Shown here: piece by piece, positions 25,381 to 30,912 of the stretch
How positions within the stretch are numbered: the first letter of the stretch is position 1
How the letters are laid out: every line of letters begins with the position of its first letter
DNA from: Pseudomonadales bacterium
GTDB lineage: Bacteria > Pseudomonadota > Gammaproteobacteria > Pseudomonadales > Azotimanducaceae
Direction: 5' to 3'
NCBI GenBank assembly: GCA_019634925.1
Contig: JAHCAL010000001.1
Coordinates: 744,001 to 808,000, forward strand
DNA: 64,000 nt
Made by a program: the position numbers and the translations under genes
Notes under the pieces: generated by a model
The model's database searches: none
Told to the model about the DNA's origin: nothing
The model's input: the letters and a program-made list of their open reading frames with translations, nothing else

Positions 25381-26007
25381 ATGCATCCTTCAGACACATA
25401 CCTGGATGAAATACGTCGACACTTGGAGGAGTCAGTTGCCTTCTGGGCCAACGGAAACAAAGCCGAACGCGAGAGATCGGTTGTTCGAGCATTCCTTCGG
25501 TGCCTCGGAGTCACCTTTACCGAGCCAGACGTACTGGCAAATCAGCCGGAGCCTGTCGATGTCGCGGCGCTTGACGCGCGGTTTCAAGTTACCGAGGTTC
25601 TCGATCTCGATCGGAAAAGGCACGAAGAGTACAGGCGAAGGCTCGAACGAGCCCAGGAAGCAGAATCACCCTCAGACCTGAGGGAGCCATGGACCAATCC
25701 CATGCCAATACACAGCAATGAACTGGTCCAGCGAGTCTCCGATAGACTAAGTGCTAAGGTTCCCCACCGCGACATAGATGCTCTCGTGTACCTCAATTTG
25801 CGCGACAGGTTCCTTTCTCCCGATTACCAAACGGCAGTTGGACTTTCGCTGTGCTCACTTGGATGGCGGTCCGTATCTGTGCTGGCTATCCCGTACGCGC
25901 TCGTCATGCACGCGCACGCAGACACGCCTTCACTTATTCTCGACAACGTTGGCGTTCTTCGGATGAAGTGGGGGAGACCGGATGGCTGGTTTGAGGCCGG
26001 CGCCTAA
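25381..26007 (+). CDS. Cassette 4: DUF1780-like putative nuclease
   Basis: A 208-residue soluble protein. NGNKAERERSVVRAFLRCLGV, then VDVAALDARFQVTEVLDLDRKRHEEYRRRLERA and a late DIDALVYLNLRDR...GWRSVSVL resemble, from memory, the DUF1780 putative-endonuclease family of Pseudomonas. The Asp...Gln/Glu spacing around DARFQVTEVLD is compatible with a PD-(D/E)XK core, but I cannot confirm it. The ATG at 25381 has the ribosome site CAGGGGATC; an upstream in-frame start lies inside attC-3 and is rejected. Its stop overlaps the R'' of attC-4. Confidence 0.6.
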   Translation: MHPSDTYLDEIRRHLEESVAFWANGNKAERERSVVRAFLRCLGVTFTEPDVLANQPEPVDVAALDARFQVTEVLDLDRKRHEEYRRRLERAQEAESPSDLREPWTNPMPIHSNELVQRVSDRLSAKVPHRDIDALVYLNLRDRFLSPDYQTAVGLSLCSLGWRSVSVLAIPYALVMHAHADTPSLILDNVGVLRMKWGRPDGWFEAGA

Positions 26008-26101
26008 CAATGCGCATGCAGTGGACGGCTCAAAGTGTCACGCGATTTGCTTTCGCAAATCGCCCGCCACTTTGCTCCGCCACTGATGCGCGACGTTAGG
26101 C
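26002..26101 (+). repeat. attC-4
   Basis: A 100-base attC, R'' GCCTAAC, R' GTTAGGC, with the central hairpin GCGATTTGCTTTCGCAAATCGC. Nearly identical over about 85 bases to attC-8 and attC-10. The R'' overlaps the end of the cassette-4 gene. Confidence 0.93.
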
Positions 26102-26112
26102 GGCAGGGACAC

Positions 26113-26536
26113 GTGGTGAGCAAGACTGAGAAGCAGCGCCGCATGGCGGTACGCCGCGATCTTGGCAATCGGCAGGTAGGCGCAAACGATTCAAGTACTG
26201 TCGCGCCTGGTCCGGAGTACCTAATTGCCCACGCCTGTTTCGCTTGCCAGCGCAGTTTCAAGACAGCGCCGCGCGATTCCGCGTGTATTTGTCCGGAGTG
26301 TGGCGGGCCGGCGTACGAAATGGGTCGATCCTTTCGCGCGCCGTCAAGTCCGACACGGAGCAATGGCGCAAGGTCAGTCCGCTGTTTCGCCTACGGCTTT
26401 CGCTTCTATAGTTACCGCTCTCATGATTGCGCGCCCTTGCCTGAACATTTATTTGGAGGTGAAACGTTTTGTTGCAGAGCATCCCGATCACCCATTTCGT
26501 ATAGGGGAACTGCGCGATGACCTCATGCCGAAGTAA
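26113..26536 (+). pseudogene. Cassette 5: frameshifted zinc-ribbon protein gene
   Basis: A coherent protein can be pieced together only by changing frame. Frame A (from GTG 26113) gives AHACFACQRSF...CICPECGGPAYEMGRSFRAP, two CxxC knuckles; next KSDTEQWRKVSPLF is in frame B (around 26346-26387). AYGFRFYSYRSHDCAPLPEHL returns in frame A, and VKRFVAEHPDHPFRIGELRDDLMPK is in frame C, ending at 26536. At least three indels would be needed, so the gene is most likely decayed. The insertion point and attC-5 still match (GTTAGGCGGC/GCCGCCTAAC). Confidence 0.55.
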
Positions 26537-26548
26537 ACGCGCGCTGCC

Positions 26549-26647
26549 GCCTAACAAGGGGATGCAGCTGACAATCAAAAGTGTCACGCCCTTTGCAGGA
26601 GCAAAGCGCGCGCCACTTTTGATTGCAGCTGATCCCCAGCGTTGTGC
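26549..26647 (+). repeat. attC-5
   Basis: A 99-base attC, R'' GCCTAAC, R' GTTGTGC. The arms CAGCTGACAATCAAAAGTG/CACTTTTGATTGCAGCTG are long and well matched. The R' departs from GTTAGGC but keeps the GTT...C core. Confidence 0.9.
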
Positions 26648-26678
26648 GGCTCGATATGACATTTAGCCAGGGGCCAAT

Positions 26679-27188
26679 TTGACAATCTCAGAACTTGGTT
26701 CACTTGCCGAGATCATCGGTTCAATTGCTGTGCTCATCACGTTAGTGATTCTCGTGTTCCAGGTTCGAGGTGCTCGTTTAGAGCTCTCAAGCCAGATGAC
26801 CCGGGAAATAAAGCGCGACAACAACGATGCCTTCCACCAGCTCATTCAGAGGCCAGATTTGGTCGACATCCATATTCGAGGCCAACGCGAATACAACAAC
26901 CTATGCGAAGCCGAGAAAATTACTTGGCTCCTATGGCTGTTCACATGGATTAACCAAACGGAAGATGCTTGGATGGCTCGCAATCGTGGAATCCTGGATA
27001 TGGAATGGGTAGATGCCTACATGGTGGGGGTCGCTCGTGTGCTTCGCAGTGATGGAGGGCGGATCGCCTGGCCAATACTCCGGGGCAATTTTGAAAGTCC
27101 CTTCACCGAGGCGCTGGAGAGGACGATTCGAGAAGGCGAAGAAACCTTTTTGGACGCTGTCCTGAGTTCTGACGAACTGAGTAAGTGA
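26679..27188 (+). CDS. Cassette 6: small membrane-anchored hypothetical protein
   Basis: A 169-residue protein with one N-terminal membrane segment (IIGSIAVLITLVILVFQV) and a cytoplasmic helical domain (RDNNDAFHQLIQRPDLVDIHIRG, WLLWLFTWINQTEDAWM). This N-terminus followed by a soluble helical tail is seen in many uncharacterised marine and soil bacterial proteins. No function can be named. The TTG at 26679 is preferred because CAGGGG lies upstream and the next ATG would remove the membrane segment. Confidence 0.7.
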   Translation: MTISELGSLAEIIGSIAVLITLVILVFQVRGARLELSSQMTREIKRDNNDAFHQLIQRPDLVDIHIRGQREYNNLCEAEKITWLLWLFTWINQTEDAWMARNRGILDMEWVDAYMVGVARVLRSDGGRIAWPILRGNFESPFTEALERTIREGEETFLDAVLSSDELSK

Positions 27189-27207
27189 GATTTATCGATG
27201 ATCCGCC

Positions 27208-27307
27208 GCCCAACAACGTGTTGCAGTGGACCGCTTATCTCGTCACGCCTTTCGCTGCCGCAAAAGCCGCGCCGAGATTGCGCGGCCACTGAACACGATC
27301 GTTGGGC
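27208..27307 (+). repeat. attC-6
   Basis: A 100-base attC with R'' GCCCAAC and R' GTTGGGC, arms GTGTTGCAGTGG/CCACTGAACAC and GGACCGCTTATCTCG/CGAGATTGCGCGG, and a central stem around CTTTCGCTGCCGCAAAAG. Confidence 0.9.
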
Positions 27308-27310
27308 GTC

Positions 27311-28063
27311 ATGAGTAGCGTCGTGATCTCATCGAAGAAGAAGCGCGAACTTGACCTTCTCGTGACTTTTGCTAGAACGGCAAATCTCGACATCAGGGTA
27401 GTCGAGTCTGAAAGGGAGGCTCCTGATTTCATCCTCGATTTCGAGGGTCGCCGCATCGGTCTCGAAGTGACGGAGCTTTTTGTCGAGGGCGATGGCCGGG
27501 CGCTGCAGCCTCAAGCTCGAACGTCGATCGGAAATCGAATAGCGATGCGAGCTAGAAGTCGCTACGAACACCACGGTGGGAAACCGCTACATGTGAGCAT
27601 CGGCCTAACGCTTGGTAACGAGCTGCGTAGCGTGAATCGTGACCAATTGGCCGAGGGTTTGGCGCAGTTTCTTCTGGCTCTCGACCCGCCGTTGGACGAG
27701 TTTGTATCGTGGCGGCCTTGCTACCACAATGACCCGCTGCCAGCGGAAGTGCACTACCTCCACATACTTGCCGTTCCTTCGTGGTCAATGGCTCATTGGT
27801 ACGTTCCGGAGGCGGGGTGGGTAGCTCCGCTCGAGGAAGCGGCGCTTCAAGCCAAGGTACATGAGAAAGCGGCGAAACTTAGCGACTACCACCGGGCGGC
27901 TGCAGAGATATGGCTCCTCATCGCTGTGAAAGGATGGTCTGCCTCGCAGCTCTTCGAGATTCGTTCTGATCTCAGGCCAGAACGAGTTAGTTCACCGTTT
28001 GCAAGAACGTACTATTTCTCGGCCTTCGATGGCCGAGTGCTTCGTTTGGGGCCGAGCGCATGA
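27311..28063 (+). CDS. Cassette 7: hypothetical protein, possible nuclease fold
   Basis: A 250-residue soluble protein of unknown family. The N-terminal third has SEREAPDFILDFEGRRIGLEVTEL, where an Asp after a strand and a Glu in LEVTEL are placed as in PD-(D/E)XK nucleases, though the Lys is replaced by Thr. The rest (EIWLLIAVKGWSASQLFEI) is hydrophobic alpha/beta. The ATG lies 3 bases beyond attC-6, so expression depends on a promoter inside or beyond that attC. Cassette boundaries match over 14 bases. Confidence 0.65.
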   Translation: MSSVVISSKKKRELDLLVTFARTANLDIRVVESEREAPDFILDFEGRRIGLEVTELFVEGDGRALQPQARTSIGNRIAMRARSRYEHHGGKPLHVSIGLTLGNELRSVNRDQLAEGLAQFLLALDPPLDEFVSWRPCYHNDPLPAEVHYLHILAVPSWSMAHWYVPEAGWVAPLEEAALQAKVHEKAAKLSDYHRAAAEIWLLIAVKGWSASQLFEIRSDLRPERVSSPFARTYYFSAFDGRVLRLGPSA

Positions 28064-28064
28064 C

Positions 28065-28163
28065 GCCCAACAACCGGATGGAGCCGACGTGTCAAAGTGT
28101 CACCTTCCTTGCGTACGCAAGGAAAGCGCCACTTTGACACGCGGCTCATCCGGAGCGTTAGGC
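28065..28163 (+). repeat. attC-7
   Basis: A 99-base attC, R'' GCCCAAC, R' GTTAGGC. Very well-paired arms (CCGGATGGAGCCG.../...CGGCTCATCCGG and GTGTCAAAGTG/CACTTTGACAC) surround the stem CTTCCTTGCGTACGCAAGGAAAG. Confidence 0.92.
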
Positions 28164-28211
28164 GTCACGTCCTAGGCCCTTCCGCAGTCAGGGAGAATCA
28201 CCATCTCCACG

Positions 28212-28523
28212 TTGGACCAAATTCGCGATCTTGTGATAGCTGGCGAGGTGCGAGTATCCGAGCACGGCTATGACGAAATGGTCGAAGATGGCGTCCGCGT
28301 TAGAGACGTCATTGATGGGGTTGCGGAGTGCATTCTGGTGGAGGACTATCCTTCGTTCGGCAAAGGACCTTCTGTTCTTGTGCTTGAGCGGGATACCAAC
28401 GGCGACCCCATTCATGTGGTCTGGGGAATCCCTCGGGGCCATTCGAGTCCTGCCGTCTTAGTGACCGCATATCGGCCTGACCCGGCTCGCTGGTCCGATG
28501 ACTTCCTGGAGCGTCGCAGATGA
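28212..28523 (+). CDS. Cassette 8: DUF4258-like toxin candidate
   Basis: A 103-residue protein: VRVSEHGYDEMVEDGVRVRDVIDGV, then ILVEDYPSFGKGPSVLVLERD and a late VWGIPRGHSSPAVLVTAYRPD. This is the DUF4258 arrangement (strand-HxxxxM-helix, then strands ending in TxYRPD), a RelE-like fold found in toxin-antitoxin pairs. The TTG at 28212 has only a distant GGGAG. It overlaps the following 71-residue gene by 4 bases, the usual toxin-antitoxin layout. Toxic activity is inferred from fold and gene pairing. Confidence 0.7.
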   Translation: MDQIRDLVIAGEVRVSEHGYDEMVEDGVRVRDVIDGVAECILVEDYPSFGKGPSVLVLERDTNGDPIHVVWGIPRGHSSPAVLVTAYRPDPARWSDDFLERRR

Positions 28524-28735
28524 GGAAACGTACCAAGTACATTCACGAAGGCAAATACGTCGCCGAGATTGATGTGGAGCTCATCGAGGCAGACGACGAG
28601 TGGGCACCGTACCTGTCGGTACAGGATGCAGAGAAGCTTGACGAGGTCCGCGATCTGCTCAGGATGGGAGACCTCAAGGCTGCCAGCCGACGGGCTCGAG
28701 TCTTCGAGCTCAAGCCGATCTCCCAATCGCGATGA
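28520..28735 (+). CDS. Cassette 8: antitoxin candidate paired with DUF4258 protein
   Basis: A 71-residue acidic protein (VELIEADDEWAPYLSVQDAEKLDEVRDLLRMGDLKAASRR), translationally coupled to the DUF4258 gene by an ATGA overlap. This short partner is typical downstream of DUF4258 toxins. It has no recognisable DNA-binding motif, so it may neutralise without acting as a repressor. The stop is directly followed by attC-8. Confidence 0.6.
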   Translation: MRKRTKYIHEGKYVAEIDVELIEADDEWAPYLSVQDAEKLDEVRDLLRMGDLKAASRRARVFELKPISQSR

Positions 28736-28736
28736 C

Positions 28737-28836
28737 GCCTAACACAGCGCATGCAGTGGACGGCCCAAAGTGTCACGCGATTTGCATTCGCAAATCGCCC
28801 GCCACTTTGCTCCGCCACTGATGCGCAGCGTTATGC
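28737..28836 (+). repeat. attC-8
   Basis: A 100-base attC, R'' GCCTAAC, R' GTTATGC, almost identical to attC-4 and attC-10 through its body (GCATGCAGTGGACGGC, AAAGTGTCACGCGATTTGC and their complements). Confidence 0.93.
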
Positions 28837-28866
28837 GTCCCCTCAAGCGATGTCGTTGACCTGAAA

Positions 28867-29130
28867 GTGGTCGGCAAGAAGCACCGCAACGTTCTTGCCT
28901 CCGTGCTGGGCGGGCGTTCCGACGCCAACGTGCCCTTTTCAGATTTGATAGCCTTGCTCAAAGCGCTGGGCTTCTCAGAACGGATCAAGGGAGATCACCA
29001 TATCCTCTGGAAGGATGACGTAGTTGAGATCGTCAATCTCCAGCCCAAAGGATCGAAGGCGAAGCCTTACCAAGTGAAACAGGTGCGAAACATTCTGCTG
29101 CGGTACAAGATGGGGTTTGACGATGAGTAG
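28867..29130 (+). CDS. hicA: Cassette 9: HicA-family mRNA interferase toxin
   Basis: An 87-residue double-stranded-RNA-binding-like toxin. The N-terminal KKHRNVLASVL and the core FSDLIALLKALGFSERIKGDHHILW contain the catalytic-type histidines His44 and His45. The end VKQVRNILLRYKMG is also HicA-like. HicA cleaves mRNA until bound by HicB. The GTG at 28867 is the only start in the short gap after attC-8. It overlaps hicB by 8 bases. Confidence 0.85.
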   Translation: MVGKKHRNVLASVLGGRSDANVPFSDLIALLKALGFSERIKGDHHILWKDDVVEIVNLQPKGSKAKPYQVKQVRNILLRYKMGFDDE

Positions 29131-29335
29131 CCGATACGAAGTAATCATTTTCTGGAGCGACGATGACGAATCTTTCGTCGCAGAAGTGCCAGAATTGCCG
29201 GGTTGCATGGCTGACGGTCAGACGTATCAGGAAGCCGTAGCTAACGCTGAATCCGCAATGCAGGAATGGATTGAGACGGCAAACCGGCTCGGACGTACTG
29301 TTCCAGAACCGAAAGGGCGACTACGGTACGCATAA
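29123..29335 (+). CDS. hicB: Cassette 9: HicB-family antitoxin
   Basis: A 70-residue protein with the HicB degraded RNase-H-like fold: RYEVIIFWSDDDESFVAEVPELPGCMADGQTYQEAVANAESAMQ, the standard PELPGC-x-DG block. It lacks a long C-terminal DNA-binding domain, as in the short HicB group, so autoregulation may be weak. The ATG at 29123 lies inside the end of hicA, giving translational coupling. The stop is overlapped by attC-9. Confidence 0.88.
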   Translation: MSSRYEVIIFWSDDDESFVAEVPELPGCMADGQTYQEAVANAESAMQEWIETANRLGRTVPEPKGRLRYA

Positions 29336-29410
29336 CAACACGATGCAACCGAGCGAGGACGCACGCGGCTGACGCGTGCCGGTAGGCGGCACTAAATCGC
29401 AGCGTCAGAG
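29330..29410 (+). repeat. attC-9, degenerate
   Basis: R'' GCATAAC is intact and follows the hicB end, and pairs with the preceding insertion point GTTATGC. The rest (CGATGCAACCGAGCGAGG...) does not fold into well-matched arms. The expected R' is reduced to GCGTCAGAG near 29401. The right limit is therefore approximate, and recombination at this site is doubtful. Confidence 0.6.
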
Positions 29411-29418
29411 AGGCAAAT

Positions 29419-29781
29419 GTGAACCTTCGATCTTTTCTCGTCGTCGGCGCGCTGATGGGTGCCATGGTTTCGCTCGTTGGCTGTGCGTCGGGATCGACAT
29501 TGGTAACAGGGACTACACGGGAAGCAATCCTGCCAGATGATGTCCAGATCTACCTGGAACCACCAAGGGAGTACGAAGTCATTGGTCTTGTTTCCGCTTC
29601 AAGCGATTCGGGACTCACTGATCAAGGATCTCAGGACTACGCGATAAGAGAATTGAAGAAGCGGGCCGCGAAGGTAGGTGCAAACGGCATAATCGTGACT
29701 GCGACCAATACTGTTCCTACAACATACAGCAACGCCAAGAACGTTGAAGGCAAAGCGATCTTCGTTCGGAATAGTCAGTAG
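29419..29781 (+). CDS. Cassette 10: lipoprotein
   Basis: A 120-residue protein with a signal peptide and lipobox (VSLVGC, Cys22) followed by small residues, so it should be lipidated. The mature part has REYEVIGLVSASSDSGLTDQGSQDYAIRELKKRAAKVGANGIIV, a layout resembling small YbjQ/RcsF-like heavy-metal-binding or envelope-stress domains; the match is general. The GTG start at 29419 follows AGAGAGGCAAAT. Lipoproteins are frequent integron cargo. Confidence 0.75.
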   Translation: MNLRSFLVVGALMGAMVSLVGCASGSTLVTGTTREAILPDDVQIYLEPPREYEVIGLVSASSDSGLTDQGSQDYAIRELKKRAAKVGANGIIVTATNTVPTTYSNAKNVEGKAIFVRNSQ

Positions 29782-29864
29782 TGAAGTCACCATGCAATAC
29801 AATCTTGCGCTGCCGCCTGATAGCGCGCTAGTCAATCACTGTTATGTCCGGTGCTTCCGTTGGC

Positions 29865-29965
29865 AACTACCCCAGCGCATGCAGCGGGCGGCTTAAAGTG
29901 TCACGCGATTTGCTTTCGCAAATCGCCCGCCACTTTGCTCCGCCGCTGATGCGCGACGGCTATGC
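29865..29965 (+). repeat. attC-10, degenerate ends
   Basis: The body is almost identical to attC-4 and attC-8, but both core sites have drifted: the R'' position reads AACTACC and R' reads GCTATGC. A further GTTATGT heptamer at 29841-29847 and GCCTGAT at 29815-29821 lie just before it and may be fragments of another site. Confidence 0.8.
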
Positions 29966-29986
29966 GGCCGTAGCACGATTCTTCGC

Positions 29987-30013
29987 TTGACCCTCAGTAT
30001 CCGAACGGATACT
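29987..30013 (+). promoter_or_regulatory. Candidate promoter with operator for the HigBA-like pair
   Basis: TTGACC (29987-29992) and GATACT (30008-30013) are spaced 15 bases, a short but possible sigma-70 promoter. They enclose a 16-base inverted repeat, GTATCCG-AA-CGGATAC (29997-30012), suited to binding by the HigA-like antitoxin. The transcript would start at the toxin gene. Confidence 0.45.
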
Positions 30014-30021
30014 GTTGCTTC

Positions 30022-30318
30022 GTGTATCAACTCAAGCAGACTGACACTTTCGCCTCCTGGTTGGCCGGACTACGTGACAATAGGGCGAAAGCGCGCATTG
30101 TTTCGAGACTGGAGTCAGTCCGTCTCGGCAACCTGGGTGATTGCAAGTCAGTGGGAGCGGGCATTCGAGAATTAAGGGTTCATATCGGGCCGGGTTGTCG
30201 AATTTACTTCAAGCAACGGAACAAAATCGTGATCGTTCTGTTGTGCGGGGGATCGAAATCCGAGCAGGCCAGAGATATAGAGCGAGCAAAACAGTTGGCG
30301 CTTGAGATCGAGGAGTAA
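30022..30318 (+). CDS. Cassette 11: RelE/HigB-like toxin (Gp49 type)
   Basis: A 98-residue addiction-module killer protein. FASWLAGLRDNRAKARIVSRLESVRLGNLGDCKSVGAGIRELRV, then GPGCRIYFKQRNKIVIVLLCGGSK and AKQLA are the full pattern of the HigB-like (phage Gp49) branch of RelE toxins, which cut mRNA at the ribosome. The GTG at 30022 is the natural start. The antitoxin gene begins 5 bases after its stop. Confidence 0.88.
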   Translation: MYQLKQTDTFASWLAGLRDNRAKARIVSRLESVRLGNLGDCKSVGAGIRELRVHIGPGCRIYFKQRNKIVIVLLCGGSKSEQARDIERAKQLALEIEE

Positions 30319-30323
30319 AGATC

Positions 30324-30605
30324 ATGGTAAAGGTTCGTGATTTCGATGCCAGCGAATTTCTCGATAACGAAGAAGTGATAGCCGAGTACCTGTCTGCCGC
30401 ACTCGAGGATGAGAATCCAGATGTGTTTCTGACGGCGGTAGGCAATGTAGCCAAGGCGCGTGGAATGACTGCCATCGCCGAGAGTACAGGACTCGGTCGA
30501 GAGAGTTTGTACAAGGCGATGGCGCCTGGTGCGAAGCCTCGCTACGACACCATTCTGAAGGTCCTCCATAGTTTGGGCGTCAAACTCGTCGTATCCGCAG
30601 CATAA
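30324..30605 (+). CDS. Cassette 11: HigA-like addiction-module antidote protein
   Basis: A 93-residue antitoxin. DFDASEFLDNEEVIAEYLSAALEDENPDVFLTAVGNVAKARGMTAIAESTGLGRESLYKAM is a helix-turn-helix protein of the antidote family that pairs with HigB-like toxins. The DNA-binding helices are AIAESTGLGRESLYKAM. It likely represses its own operon through the palindrome at 29997-30012. The stop overlaps the R'' of attC-11. Confidence 0.88.
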   Translation: MVKVRDFDASEFLDNEEVIAEYLSAALEDENPDVFLTAVGNVAKARGMTAIAESTGLGRESLYKAMAPGAKPRYDTILKVLHSLGVKLVVSAA

Positions 30606-30640
30606 CCAGCACATGCAACCGACCCGGATGGTTCCTACCG
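30600..30640 (+). repeat. attC-11, truncated
   Basis: R'' GCATAAC followed by ATGCAACCGACCCGG, as in attC-9. The sequence then changes to an IS3-type end (TTTAGTTGACACCCTGAGC from about 30641), so the right half with R' is lost and the array ends here. Confidence 0.65.
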
Positions 30641-30832
30641 TTTAGTTGACACCCTGAGCTAACTGATCAGGAGTGTCGAAATGCCGAAGCCAGGGCCGAG
30701 GACGACGCACAAGTACAGCGATGATTTCAAGGCGACCGCGGTGCGGCTGAGCCAATTGCCCGGCGTAGAAGTGCAGGACGTCGCGGCGTCCCTTTACATC
30801 CACCCGTTCATGTTGTCTCGTTGGCGCCAGCC
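30641..30832 (+). mobile_element. IS3-family fragment with truncated orfA
   Basis: TAGTTGACACCCTGAGCTAACTG resembles an IS3-type terminal inverted repeat (given here as a short landmark). The ATG at 30681 begins a transposase OrfA (PKPGPRTTHKYSDDFKATAV, then LSQLPGVEVQDVAASLYIHP, then FMLSRWRQ), which matches IS3 helix-turn-helix proteins. After the RWRQ motif, about 50 codons in, the frame continues to a stop at 30887 but no longer resembles OrfA, and no orfB follows. A broken element marks the right edge of the array. Confidence 0.75.
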
Positions 30833-30912
30833 GGTGGTAGATCGCCATAGATGGACCAGGGCCATCCGCCGAACAAGTCCTGGCTGATGAACGCATCGGA
30901 GACCTTTGCACC

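Noticed and set aside
26002..29965. Repeated 100-base sequences as a CRISPR or REP array
   Set aside because: The repeats are 70-100 bases, each a long imperfect palindrome with GCCTAAC/GTTAGGC ends and separated by whole genes of 400-900 bases. This is the attC pattern, not short spacers or REP units.
30832..30912. Second IS end before the M81 gene
   Set aside because: No inverted copy of the left IS end or target duplication could be seen.
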